A DNA stretch of 64,000 nt from Streptomyces spinosus. GTDB lineage: Bacteria; Actinomycetota; Actinomycetes; Streptomycetales; Streptomycetaceae. The stretch is from NCBI RefSeq assembly GCF_020400655.1, contig NZ_JAINRC010000008.1:186001-250000 (forward strand). Reading direction: 5' to 3'. The translations under genes were made by a program, and so were the position numbers. This document shows positions 25,880 through 34,579 of the stretch, piece by piece. The notes under the pieces are model-generated. The model was not told the DNA's origin, ran no database searches, and saw only the letters and a program-made list of their open reading frames with translations. The number at the start of each line of letters is the position of its first letter. Positions within the stretch are counted from its first letter, which is position 1.

Positions 25880-25934
25880 TCGCGCCGGTCACCGGTGCCC
25901 CGAGAAGGGGCCCGCAGAAGGTGCCCCGGCAGAA

Positions 25935-25965
25935 GGGGCCCGGCGGATCACACCGGCCGGGCCCC
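25935..25965. terminator. Bidirectional hairpin between chitinase and beta-glucosidase
   Basis: GGGGCCCGG and CCGGGCCCC form a perfect 9-bp stem between two convergent genes. The short distance to both stops supports a shared terminator. Confidence 0.65.
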
Positions 25966-25973
25966 GCCCCCTC

Positions 25974-27401
25974 TCAGGCCCCCGCGCGCACCGGCGGCAG
26001 CACCCTCGTCCGCGCCGCCTCCCCGTACCACCGCGCGCTCGACTTCGGCGTCCGCTCCAGCGTGGCGTAGTCCACGTAGACCGCGCCGAACCGCTTGCCG
26101 TACCCGTACGCCCACTCGAAGTTGTCCATCAGGGACCACAGGTAGTAGCCGCGCACGTCGGCGCCGTCGGCGATGGCGCGGCGTACCTCCGCGAGGTGGG
26201 CGTGCAGATAGGCGATGCGCTCGGGGTCGTGCACCCGGCCGTCGGGGCCGGGCTTGTCGTCGTAGGCGGCGCCGTTCTCGGTGATGTGGAGGGGGAGACC
26301 GGGCGCCTCGCGCGTGTAGCGCATGATCAGGTCGTACAGGCCCGTCGGGTCGATCGTCCAGCCCATCTCCGTGCGGTCGCCGGGGGTCTGGTGGAAGAGG
26401 ACGTCGTCGGCGGCCGGCCAGGGCGAGTGGTCGCTGGAGCCGTGGCCGTCCGCCCGGGGTCCCTCGGCCCCGCCGGCCGCGGCGGAGACCAGCGTCGGGG
26501 TGTAGTAGTTCAGGCCCAGCGCGTCCAGCGGGGCGTTGATCGTGCGGACGTCGCCGTCCAGGACGTGCGACCAGTCGGTCACCGAGCGCGTGGCCTCCAG
26601 CAATGACGGCGGGTACGCCCCGTGCAGGATCGGCCCGTGGAACACGCCGTTGGCCAGGTCGTCGATCCGGCGGGCCGCGGCGAGGTCGGCCGGGTCCTGG
26701 GAAAGGGGCCGTACGACCGAGGAGTTGAGGCTGATCGCGATCCGGTTGCCGGCCGGCATCGCCGCGCGCAGGGCGGAAACGGCGAGCCCGTGCCCCAGGT
26801 TGAGGTGGTGGGCCGCGCGCAGCGAGGCCGCCGGGTCGGTGCGGCCGGGGGCGTGCACCCCGGAGGCGTAGCCCAGAAAGGCGCTGCACCAGGGCTCGTT
26901 GAGGGTGATCCACTGCTCCACCCGGTCGCCGAGCGCCTCGCCGACGAGCTGTGCGTACTCGGCGAACCGGAACGCGGTGTCGCGGTGCGGCCAGCCGCCC
27001 GCGTCCTCCAGCTCCTGCGGCAGGTCCCAGTGGTAGAGGGTGAGCGCGGGGGTGATGCCCCGGGCCAGCAGCTCGTCGACCAGCCGGCGGTAGAAGTCCA
27101 GGCCCCGCTGGACCGCCGGCCCCCGGCCCGTCGGCTGCACCCGGGACCAGGAGACGGAGAAGCGGTACGCGGTCAGGCCCAGCTCCGCCATGAGCGCGAC
27201 GTCGTCGCGGTAGCGGTGGTAGTGGTCGACGGCGATGTCCCCGGTCTCGCCGCCGGCCGTCCGGCCCGGTGTATGGCTGAAGGTGTCCCAGATCGAGGGG
27301 GTGCGGCCGTCTTCCCGCACCGCCCCCTCGATCTGGTACGCCGAGGTCGCGGCGCCGAAGTGGAAGGCGGGAGGAAAGGCCACGGTCGTCGGTTCGGGCA
27401 T
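25974..27401 (-). CDS. GH1 beta-glucosidase, paralog of bglC
   Basis: A 475-residue cytoplasmic retaining beta-glucosidase that should split cellobiose or short cello-oligosaccharides. The acid/base Glu168 is in TLNEPW and the nucleophile Glu375 in TENGA. No signal peptide. The ATG at 27401 follows GGGGAGAGCC. It is very similar throughout to the GH1 protein encoded at 33010 (for example FSVSWSRVQPTGRGPAV and LYHWDLPQELED are shared), so it is a recent-looking paralog. A perfect CebR-type operator lies 39-52 bp upstream, and the LacI gene at 27692 is just before it on the same strand. Confidence 0.93.
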   Translation of the reverse strand: MPEPTTVAFPPAFHFGAATSAYQIEGAVREDGRTPSIWDTFSHTPGRTAGGETGDIAVDHYHRYRDDVALMAELGLTAYRFSVSWSRVQPTGRGPAVQRGLDFYRRLVDELLARGITPALTLYHWDLPQELEDAGGWPHRDTAFRFAEYAQLVGEALGDRVEQWITLNEPWCSAFLGYASGVHAPGRTDPAASLRAAHHLNLGHGLAVSALRAAMPAGNRIAISLNSSVVRPLSQDPADLAAARRIDDLANGVFHGPILHGAYPPSLLEATRSVTDWSHVLDGDVRTINAPLDALGLNYYTPTLVSAAAGGAEGPRADGHGSSDHSPWPAADDVLFHQTPGDRTEMGWTIDPTGLYDLIMRYTREAPGLPLHITENGAAYDDKPGPDGRVHDPERIAYLHAHLAEVRRAIADGADVRGYYLWSLMDNFEWAYGYGKRFGAVYVDYATLERTPKSSARWYGEAARTRVLPPVRAGA

Positions 27402-27439
27402 GAGGGCTCTCCCCTGGAGTCGAGTGCACGCATTATGCA

Positions 27440-27453
27440 TGGGAGCGCTCCCA
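27440..27453. promoter_or_regulatory. CebR box, perfect palindrome
   Basis: TGGGAGCGCTCCCA matches the published CebR operator exactly. It lies 39 bp upstream of the GH1 start at 27401, where a bound repressor would block transcription. Confidence 0.88.
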
Positions 27454-27540
27454 CGGCGAAAGGGGTCGGGCTCGACCGACCTGCCGGGAGTGACGTCCGG
27501 ACCTACAGCGCAGGGTCGGACAGGGCCGGTTGCCTCGCCG

Positions 27541-27645
27541 GGCTGACGTGGGCCTTGTCCGTGCGCCGCAGGGGGCCGACGTACGCGTTCTCCGGCTGAC
27601 GTGGGCCTTGTCCGTGCGCCCATGGGACCGACGTGAGCGTTCTCC
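27541..27645. repeat. Imperfect tandem duplication of about 53 bp
   Basis: Two adjacent units (27541-27593 and 27594-27645) share GGCTGACGTGGGCCTTGTCC and a later CGTTCTCC, with a few differences between. They are non-coding and lie between the LacI and GH1 genes, upstream of the CebR box. Confidence 0.65.
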
Positions 27646-27691
27646 GGCCGGCCTCGGTACGGGCCGGGCGGGTGCGAGCCGGCCCGGTCCC

Positions 27692-28741
27692 TCAAGCCGA
27701 CGCCCGTACGACCAGTTCCGTCGGCAGCACCACTTCCCGCCGGCCGGTGCCGCAGTGGGCGATCTCCTCCAGCAGGAGGCTCGCCATCGTGCGGCCCATC
27801 TCCTCCAGCGGCTGGCGGACGCTGGTCAGCGGAGGATCGATGTGCCGGGCCACGATCGAGTCGTCGAAGCCGATCAGCGCCACGTCGTGCGGCACCCGGC
27901 GCCCCGCCGCGCGCAGTTCCAGCACCGCGCCGGAGGCCATCACGTCGGAGGCGGCGAAGACGGCGTCCAGCTCCGGGTGCCGGCGCAGCAGTTCCCGCAT
28001 GGCCAGGCGGCCGCCCTCCTCGGTGAAGTCGCCCGCCGCGACGAGGTCGTCCGCGACGGCGACCCCGGCCTCGCGCAGCGCCTCCCGGTAGCCTTCGAGC
28101 CGCGCCCGCGCCACGTCCATGTCCAGCGGACCGGTGATCGTGCCGATGGACCGGCGGCCGCCGGCCAGCAGGTGCCGCACGGCGAGCCGGGCACCGCCCC
28201 GGTTGTCCGCGCGGACATGGCCGAGCCGCTCGCGGTCGCTGCGCCGCCCGGCCAGCACGGTCGGCACGGCCAGTTCCTCCAGCCGGTCGGGCAGGGTGTC
28301 GTCCCCGTGGACCGCCATCATCAGGACGCCGTCCACCCGATGTGCGGCCAGGTAGGCGGCGAGCCGGCCGTGCTCCTTCTCGTCGCCCGTGAGGACCAGC
28401 AGCAACTGCATCCCGGCACCGGCGAGTCCGGTGGAGACGCCCCGGATGATCCCGGAGAAGTACGGTTCGGAGAAGAGACGGGTCCCGGCGTCGGGCACCA
28501 CCAGCGCGACCGCGTCCGTGCGCCGGGTGGCCAGGGAGCGGGCGGCGCGGTTGGGCACGTAGCCGAGTTCCGCGATGGCCTGTTCCACGGCCGCCCGGGA
28601 GCGTGCGCTGACCTTCGGGGAGCCGTTGATCACCCGCGAGACCGTGCCGCGGCCCACGCCGGCGCGTGCGGCGACGGCGTTCAGGGTCGGGCGCCGGACG
28701 TCCGCGGTCCTGTGCGGCTGCGGCTGTTCGGCAGGGCTCAT
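27692..28741 (-). CDS. LacI-family repressor, CebR-like (copy 1)
   Basis: A 349-residue repressor with an N-terminal LacI helix-turn-helix (LNAVAARAGVGRGTVSRVIN, about residues 20-39), hinge helix AARSLA, and a periplasmic-binding-protein-like effector domain. ATG at 28741 with GGAAGG 6 nt upstream. It is divergent from cebE, the classical position of cebR, and is followed on its own strand by the GH1 paralog. A second LacI protein with nearly the same recognition helix is encoded at 34580, so either or both may bind the CebR boxes. Cellobiose or a cello-oligosaccharide is the expected inducer. Confidence 0.88.
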   Translation of the reverse strand: MSPAEQPQPHRTADVRRPTLNAVAARAGVGRGTVSRVINGSPKVSARSRAAVEQAIAELGYVPNRAARSLATRRTDAVALVVPDAGTRLFSEPYFSGIIRGVSTGLAGAGMQLLLVLTGDEKEHGRLAAYLAAHRVDGVLMMAVHGDDTLPDRLEELAVPTVLAGRRSDRERLGHVRADNRGGARLAVRHLLAGGRRSIGTITGPLDMDVARARLEGYREALREAGVAVADDLVAAGDFTEEGGRLAMRELLRRHPELDAVFAASDVMASGAVLELRAAGRRVPHDVALIGFDDSIVARHIDPPLTSVRQPLEEMGRTMASLLLEEIAHCGTGRREVVLPTELVVRASA

Positions 28742-29233
28742 CGTTCACCTTCCGGTGGTCCGGTGCGGGGGAGCTTCATTCTGACCCAGGGATCCCGGCA
28801 ACCGGTCCGGCCGCCCGCGCAGTTGGCCGCGTGGGGCGACCGCCCCGCCCGTGACCTGCCCCGACGCCCTGGGCAACGCCGGGATGACGGGCCGGTTGCG
28901 TCCCGGCGCACGACACGTTCACGTGACGCGCTGAACACGCTTACGCAACAAGGCCGTCTTCAAGACTTGACACCCGGCCTGGCACCAACGAGTCTTCCGG
29001 CATGCCGCGTGGGAGCGGTCCCACAGGGCGACCGGGGCTCTCTTCCGTTCGGATCGAACCACTCATGGCCTTCCCCTCTACCTTGCATGGCGCACCTTTG
29101 ACCAGCACCTTTCCATCGCACTCCGCGTGCTGTTGGCTAGCCGCTGCTCGAACCGAGAGGGCAGGTCCGGACCGCCGTGTCCGGCGGTCCGATTCCTGAG
29201 GTCCCGTTGCCCACTGGAACAAGGAGTAGTGGA
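28742..29233. promoter_or_regulatory. cebE promoter region with CebR box
   Basis: No gene is seen in this 492-bp divergent region. TTGACA at 28967-28972 is a good -35 element; 17 bp later GAGTCT at 28990-28995 is a weak -10. Downstream at 29010-29023 lies TGGGAGCGGTCCCA, one base off the perfect CebR operator, where repressor would block the start of transcription. A ribosome site AAGGAG precedes cebE. The part next to the LacI gene is G/C-rich without clear signals. Confidence 0.75.
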
Positions 29234-30553
29234 ATGCGCATCACCCGTACCGGCGGTGGTCACGGCCGCAGAACGGCGACACTGGCCACGACGGTCCTGA
29301 CGGCCTCCGCGCTGCTGCTGACCGGTTGCAGCAGTGACGACGACTCGGACAGCTCGGACGCCAACGGGAACATCACCCTGAAGGTGGCGGACTTCGGACA
29401 GTTCGGTTACAAGGAGGCCGGACTGTTCGCCAAGTACCACGAGCTGCACCCGAACATCACGGTCCAGGAAGAGACCACCGCCAACGAGCAGGACTACTAC
29501 CCGAAGCTCCTTCAGCAGCTGAACACGGGCAGCGGCCTCGCGGACGTCACGGGCATCGAAGTCGGGCGCATCAAGGAGGTCGTGGACACCCAGTCGGGCA
29601 AGTTCGCCGACCTCAGCAAGACGATCAACGTGAACGACTGGGTGTCCTGGAAGGAGAAGCAGGCCACCGCCAAGGACGGCACGGTGATCGGCGCCGGTAC
29701 CGACATCGGCCCCATGTCCCTGTGCTACCGCAAGGACCTCTTCGAGAAGGCGGGCCTGCCCAGCGACCGCGAGGCCGTCGCCAAGGCCGTCGCCGGCGGC
29801 TGGGAGGACTACCTCAAGCTCGGCGAGCAGTACAAGAAGAAGGCGCCCTCCGGCACCTACTTCATGGACTCCGCCTCCGCCATGTACAACGCGGTCGTCA
29901 GCTCCTCCTCCCAGCAGTACTACGACGCCGACGGCAAGCCGGTCTACAAGGACAGTCAGTCCGTGCAGCAGGGCTGGAACCTGGCCGCCGAGGCCGCCGG
30001 CAAGAAGCTGAGCCAGGGCCTGCCCCAGTTCACCGACGCCTGGAACGCGGCGCTGCGCAAGGGCACCGTGGCCACCGTGGCCTGCCCCGCCTGGATGGCC
30101 GGCCAGATCTCCATCAACTCCGGCGACTCCTTCAAGGGCAAGTGGGACATCTCCCGCGCCCCGGGTTCGACCGCGGCCAACTGGGGCGGTTCCTTCCTCG
30201 CCGTCCCGAAGAGCGGCAAGCACGTCAAGGAGGCCACCGAGCTGGTCAAGTGGCTGACCGCCCCGGAGCAGCAGGCCGCCGTGTTCAAGGCGATCGGTGT
30301 CTTCCCGTCCAACAAGGGCGCCTATGAGCTGGCCGACGTGAAGAACGCCAAGCTGCCGTACTTCAGCGACGCCCCCATCGGCCAGATCTACGCCGAGGAG
30401 GCCAAGTCCATCCCCGAGGCGGTGCTCGGCGCGAAGGACGGCGTGATCAAGGACACGATCTCCAACCAGATCAACAACATGGAGAAGCGGGGCACCAAGC
30501 CCGCCGACGCGTGGAAGTCCGCGACCGAGTCGATCGACAAGGCGCTCGGCTAG
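29234..30553 (+). CDS. cebE: Cellobiose/cello-oligosaccharide-binding lipoprotein
   Basis: A 439-residue extracytoplasmic receptor. The signal peptide ends in the lipobox LLLTGC with Cys32. It has the family-1 sugar-binding fold, including GSFLAVPKSGKHVKEATELV and FPSNKGAYE towards the C-terminus. The ATG at 29234 follows AAGGAG. It is the first gene of the cebE-cebF-cebG-bglC run and has the CebR box 211 bp upstream of the start codon. A hairpin after the stop may raise its level over the permeases. Substrate is assigned from operators and neighbours. Confidence 0.88.
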   Translation: MRITRTGGGHGRRTATLATTVLTASALLLTGCSSDDDSDSSDANGNITLKVADFGQFGYKEAGLFAKYHELHPNITVQEETTANEQDYYPKLLQQLNTGSGLADVTGIEVGRIKEVVDTQSGKFADLSKTINVNDWVSWKEKQATAKDGTVIGAGTDIGPMSLCYRKDLFEKAGLPSDREAVAKAVAGGWEDYLKLGEQYKKKAPSGTYFMDSASAMYNAVVSSSSQQYYDADGKPVYKDSQSVQQGWNLAAEAAGKKLSQGLPQFTDAWNAALRKGTVATVACPAWMAGQISINSGDSFKGKWDISRAPGSTAANWGGSFLAVPKSGKHVKEATELVKWLTAPEQQAAVFKAIGVFPSNKGAYELADVKNAKLPYFSDAPIGQIYAEEAKSIPEAVLGAKDGVIKDTISNQINNMEKRGTKPADAWKSATESIDKALG

Positions 30554-30559
30554 CCGTAC

Positions 30560-30592
30560 CGGGTGCGGGGCCCCACCGGCCGCCCGCACCCG
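30560..30592 (+). terminator. Hairpin after cebE, probable attenuator
   Basis: CGGGTGCGGG and CCCGCACCCG form a perfect 10-bp stem 6 nt after the cebE stop. It has no T-run. It is followed by a 225-bp spacer before cebF, in which no gene is seen. A partial terminator or RNA-stability element would favour the binding protein over the permeases. Confidence 0.55.
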
Positions 30593-30817
30593 TCCGCGCT
30601 CGACCCTGTGAGCGGTGCCCGACGGCGGGCGCCGCCCACGGCACCACCCGGCGGGACCCGGCAGCCGACGGCCGGGCTCCGCCCCACACGCACGTCAGGC
30701 CGCGGCGTGGGCCGTCCGCCACCGTACCGATCCGCGCGGGGAGGGGCGGACCGACCCCGGTCCCCGAACGCGCTTCCCGCCCCACCCGGCCGAAACCTCC
30801 AGGGAAGGACTCCCTCC

Positions 30818-31810
30818 GTGGCAACGACAACCCCCGCCCGGGGCGCCTACACCCCGCCGCCCGGCGGCACCGGTGCCGCGTCGAACGGACGCGGCACCTG
30901 GCGCAGCCGGCTGTGGCGCTTCGACGACAAGGCCTCGCCGTACGCCTACATAGCCCCCTTCTTCCTGATCTTCGGCGCCTTCGGGCTCTACCCACTCCTG
31001 TACACGGGCTGGATCGCCCTGCACCGGGTGGAGATGACGAGCCTGGACCAGTCCCAGTGGGTCGGCTGGGACAACTTCGCCAAGATCCTCCAGGACTCCG
31101 AGTTCTGGACGGCCGTCACCAACACCTTCGTCATCGGGGTCATCTCCACCGTCCCGCAGCTGCTCGTGGCGCTGGGCCTGGCCCACCTGCTCAACTACAA
31201 GCTGCGCGCCAGCACCTTCTGGCGGACCGTCATCCTCACCCCGTACGCCACCTCGGTGGCCACGGCCGCCCTGGTCTTCGCGCTGGTCTTCCGCGCGGAC
31301 GGCGGCATCCTCAACTGGGTGCTGCACTTCTTCGGCGCCGGCAACACCGACTGGGGCAACGGGGAGTGGACCTCCAAGATCGCCATCTCGGTCATCATCA
31401 TCTGGCGGTGGACCGGGTACAACGCCCTCATCTACCTGGCGGCCATGCAGGCGGTCCCCACCGACCTGTACGAGGCGGCCTCCATCGACGGAGCGAGCCG
31501 GTGGCAGCAGTTCCGCAAGGTGACCATCCCCTCGCTGCGGCCCACGATCCTGTTCACCATCGTGATCTCCACCATCGGCTCGATGCAGCTGTTCGGTGAG
31601 CCGCTGCTGCTCCAGGGCGGCACCCTCGGCTCGATCGGCGGCAGCGAGCACCAGTACGAGACGCTCAGCATCTACCTCTTCAACTACGGCTGGAAGCTGG
31701 GCCACCTGGGTCCGGCGGCGGCCGTGGCCTGGGCCATGCTCGTCCTGCTGCTGCTCATCGCCCTGATCAACTGGATCGTCGGCCGGTTCATGCGCAAGAG
31801 CGCGGCCTGA
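30818..31810 (+). CDS. cebF: Cellobiose ABC transporter permease
   Basis: A 330-residue membrane protein of the MalF type with about six helices after a polar N-terminal 45 residues. The EAA loop that contacts the ATPase is EAASIDGASRWQQFRKVTIP (about 220-239). GTG start at 30818 with AGGGAAGG 9 nt upstream. With CebG it forms the channel; the ATPase (MsiK in characterised Streptomyces systems) is not encoded here. Confidence 0.88.
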   Translation: MATTTPARGAYTPPPGGTGAASNGRGTWRSRLWRFDDKASPYAYIAPFFLIFGAFGLYPLLYTGWIALHRVEMTSLDQSQWVGWDNFAKILQDSEFWTAVTNTFVIGVISTVPQLLVALGLAHLLNYKLRASTFWRTVILTPYATSVATAALVFALVFRADGGILNWVLHFFGAGNTDWGNGEWTSKIAISVIIIWRWTGYNALIYLAAMQAVPTDLYEAASIDGASRWQQFRKVTIPSLRPTILFTIVISTIGSMQLFGEPLLLQGGTLGSIGGSEHQYETLSIYLFNYGWKLGHLGPAAAVAWAMLVLLLLIALINWIVGRFMRKSAA

Positions 31811-31824
31811 CGGGAGCGACATCG

Positions 31825-32745
31825 ATGACCACGACCAGTCCCACCACGACCGCGCCGGACCTCGCCCCGGCACCGCTTCCCACCGCCCCCGGAAAGGGCC
31901 GTGGCCGCTTCAAGATGGGAGCCGGCCAGCAACTCAGGGGCGGTCCCTTCACCTACGTCGCCCTCGTCGTCGTCGGCCTCGGCTCGATCTTCCCGCTGTA
32001 CTGGACCCTGGTGGCCGCCTCGCACGACCAGCAGCGGGTCCTCGACACCCCGCCGCCGCTCCTGCCGGGCGGCCGGCTGTGGAGCAACCTCCAGGCGGCC
32101 TGGGACCAGGCCCACCTGGGCAAGGCCATCGTCAACAGCGTCATCGTGGCCGGCTGCATCACCGTCGCCACCCTGTTCTTCTGCACGCTCGCCGGCTACG
32201 CCTTCGCCAAGATGCGCTTCCGGGGCCGTGGTGTGCTGATGACCGCCGTGATCGCCACGCTCACGATCCCGCCGCAGCTCAGCGTCGTCCCGCTGTTCAT
32301 GATGATGTCGGACATCGGGTGGGGCGGGAAGCTGGAGTCGGTGATCTTCCCGACCCTGGTCGGCGCCTTCGGTGTCTTCTTCATGCGCCAGTACCTGATC
32401 GAGGCCCTGCCGTACGAGCTGATCGAGGCGGCCAAGGTCGACGGGGCGAGCAACTTCCGCATCGTGTGGAGCGTGGTGCTGCCCGTGGCCCGGCCCGCGA
32501 TGATGGTGCTGGGCATGCTCACCTTCGTCCAGGCGTGGAACGACTTCTTCTGGCCCTTCCTCGCCCTGAACCAGGAGAACCCCACCATCCAGGTGGCGCT
32601 CGGCCAGCTCAGCGCCTCCTACACCCCCGACCAGAGCATCGTCATGGCCGGTGCGCTGATCAGCACCCTGCCGCTGCTGCTGGTCTTCGTCATCTTCGGC
32701 AAGCAGATCGTCGGAGGGATCATGGCGGGCGCCGTCAAGGGCTGA
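31825..32745 (+). CDS. cebG: Cellobiose ABC transporter permease
   Basis: A 306-residue MalG-type permease with about six membrane helices. The EAA loop reads EAAKVDGASNFRIVWSVVLP (about 202-221). ATG at 31825 with GGGAG 8-9 nt upstream, only 14 bp after the cebF stop, so the two are co-translated. A 264-bp G/C-rich gap containing short inverted repeats separates it from bglC. Confidence 0.88.
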   Translation: MTTTSPTTTAPDLAPAPLPTAPGKGRGRFKMGAGQQLRGGPFTYVALVVVGLGSIFPLYWTLVAASHDQQRVLDTPPPLLPGGRLWSNLQAAWDQAHLGKAIVNSVIVAGCITVATLFFCTLAGYAFAKMRFRGRGVLMTAVIATLTIPPQLSVVPLFMMMSDIGWGGKLESVIFPTLVGAFGVFFMRQYLIEALPYELIEAAKVDGASNFRIVWSVVLPVARPAMMVLGMLTFVQAWNDFFWPFLALNQENPTIQVALGQLSASYTPDQSIVMAGALISTLPLLLVFVIFGKQIVGGIMAGAVKG

Positions 32746-32993
32746 GCCCAGCCGGTGCCGCGGGGCCGGCCGCCACGGCGCCGGCCCCGCCCCCCAGACC
32801 GGCGTGCGCCGCGTCCCGTCGGCCCGCCGCCGTGTCCGGTCCGGTACCGCCCGCACAGGCCGCCCCGCAGCGGGCCGTACCGGACCGGGCGCCATCCGGC
32901 CGCGCCCCTGCCCGCGCACCCCGCCCTCCCTCCCTCCCCCTTCTCCTCCCGCACCGCCGGACCGCCGTCCGACGTCCGTTTCTCACCCCCCTT

Positions 32994-33007
32994 TGGGAGC
33001 GTTCTCA
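32994..33007. promoter_or_regulatory. CebR-like box overlapping the bglC ribosome site
   Basis: TGGGAGCGTTCTCA differs at two positions from the perfect CebR operator. It lies 2 bp before the bglC ATG and supplies its GGGAG ribosome-binding sequence, so sequence constraint may come from either role. Confidence 0.6.
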
Positions 33008-33009
33008 CC

Positions 33010-34452
33010 ATGACCGCCGTACGACCCGAGACCACGGCCCAGCCGGCCTCGGACACCTCCTTCCCGACCGGCTTCGTCTGGGGTGCCGCCACCGCCGCCT
33101 ACCAGGTGGAGGGCGCCGCCGCCGAGGACGGCCGCACCCCCTCCATCTGGGACACCTTCAGCCACACTCCCGGCAAGGTGCGCAACGGCGACACCGGTGA
33201 CATCGCCGCCGACCACTACCACCGGTACCGCGACGACGTCGCCCTGATGAAGGAGCTCGGCCTCAAGGCCTACCGCTTCTCCGTCTCCTGGTCCCGAGTC
33301 CAGCCCACCGGCCGCGGACCCGCCGTCGAGCGCGGCCTGGACTTCTACCGCCGCCTCACCGACGAGCTCCTGGAGGCGGGCATCACGCCCGTCGCCACCC
33401 TCTACCACTGGGACCTGCCGCAGGAGCTGGAGGACGTCGGCGGCTGGCCGCACCGCGACACCGCCCACCGCTTCGCGGACTACGCCGACATCATGGCCCG
33501 CGCCCTCGGCGACCGGGTCGGCGTGTGGACCACCCTCAACGAACCCTGGTGCTCGGCGTTCCTCGGCTACGGCTCCGGCGTGCACGCGCCGGGGCGGACC
33601 GACCCGGCCGCCACCCTGCGCGCCGCGCACCACCTGAACCTGGCCCACGGCAAGGCCGTCGGCGCGCTGCGCGCCGTGCTGCCGTCGTCCGCGCAGACCT
33701 CCATCACCCTGAACCTGCACCAGGTGCGCCCGCTCACCGACAGCCCCGGGGACGCCGAGGCCGCGCGCCGCATCGACGCGGTCGGCAACCGGATCTTCAC
33801 CGGCCCCCTCCTGGACGGCGCCTACCCCGAGGACCTGCTGGCCGACACCGCGCACCTGGTCGACTGGGCGGAACTGGTGCACGACGGGGACCTCACGGAG
33901 ATCTCCCGTCCGATCGACGTCCTCGGCGTCAACTACTACTCGCCGACCGTGGTCTCCCTGCCCGCCGACGGCTCCGCCAGCACCCGCAACGACGGTCACG
34001 GCGCCAGCGACCACTCCCCGTGGACCGGCTCCGAGCACGTCGCCTTCCACCTCGCCAACGACGACCTGACCGCGATGAACTGGGCCATCGACGCGAGCGG
34101 ACTGCACACCCTGCTGACCGGGCTGGCGGCCTCGCACCCCCAGCTGCCGCTGATGGTCACCGAGAACGGCGCCGCCTTCGACGACTACGTCTCCCCGGAG
34201 GGACGGGTCAACGACCCGCAGCGGATCGCCTACCTCCACTCCCACCTGGACGCGGTGCGCCGCGCCATCGCCGACGGCGCCGACGTGCGCGGCTACTTCC
34301 TGTGGTCGCTGCTGGACAACTTCGAGTGGTCCTACGGCTATTCGAAGCGTTTCGGCGCCGTCTACGTCGACTACGCCACCCAGCGCCGCATCCCCAAGGC
34401 CAGCGCCCACTGGTACGCCGGCGTGATCCGCGACAACGCCCTGCCCGCCTGA
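33010..34452 (+). CDS. bglC: GH1 beta-glucosidase
   Basis: A 480-residue cytoplasmic GH1 enzyme that should hydrolyse imported cellobiose to glucose. Acid/base Glu178 is in TLNEPW and nucleophile Glu385 in TENGA. No secretion signal. ATG at 33010 with GGGAG 10 nt upstream inside a CebR-like box. It is the fourth gene of the ceb cluster, the standard place of bglC. Paralogous to the GH1 gene at 25974. Confidence 0.92.
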   Translation: MTAVRPETTAQPASDTSFPTGFVWGAATAAYQVEGAAAEDGRTPSIWDTFSHTPGKVRNGDTGDIAADHYHRYRDDVALMKELGLKAYRFSVSWSRVQPTGRGPAVERGLDFYRRLTDELLEAGITPVATLYHWDLPQELEDVGGWPHRDTAHRFADYADIMARALGDRVGVWTTLNEPWCSAFLGYGSGVHAPGRTDPAATLRAAHHLNLAHGKAVGALRAVLPSSAQTSITLNLHQVRPLTDSPGDAEAARRIDAVGNRIFTGPLLDGAYPEDLLADTAHLVDWAELVHDGDLTEISRPIDVLGVNYYSPTVVSLPADGSASTRNDGHGASDHSPWTGSEHVAFHLANDDLTAMNWAIDASGLHTLLTGLAASHPQLPLMVTENGAAFDDYVSPEGRVNDPQRIAYLHSHLDAVRRAIADGADVRGYFLWSLLDNFEWSYGYSKRFGAVYVDYATQRRIPKASAHWYAGVIRDNALPA

Positions 34453-34464
34453 CCCACGCCCGCG

Positions 34465-34498
34465 GCGGGCACGGCCGGGAGGCACCGGCCGTGCCCGC
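34465..34498 (+). terminator. Terminator after bglC
   Basis: A perfect 14-bp stem (left arm GCGGGCACGGCCGG, right arm CCGGCCGTGCCCGC) with a 6-nt loop, 12 nt after the bglC stop. It separates the ceb operon from the following LacI gene. Confidence 0.8.
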
Positions 34499-34579
34499 GG
34501 CCGCGGACGGAAGCGGAAGCGCCCCGGTCACGGCTGTTACATTCCTGGCCTGAACGGCGGTGAACGGAAGGCGGCGACC

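Noticed and set aside
27402..28748. N-terminal extension of the minus-strand GH1 protein to over 900 residues
   Set aside because: The frame is open through the CebR box, the tandem repeat and the LacI gene, but a good start with a ribosome site at 27401 matches normal GH1 length.
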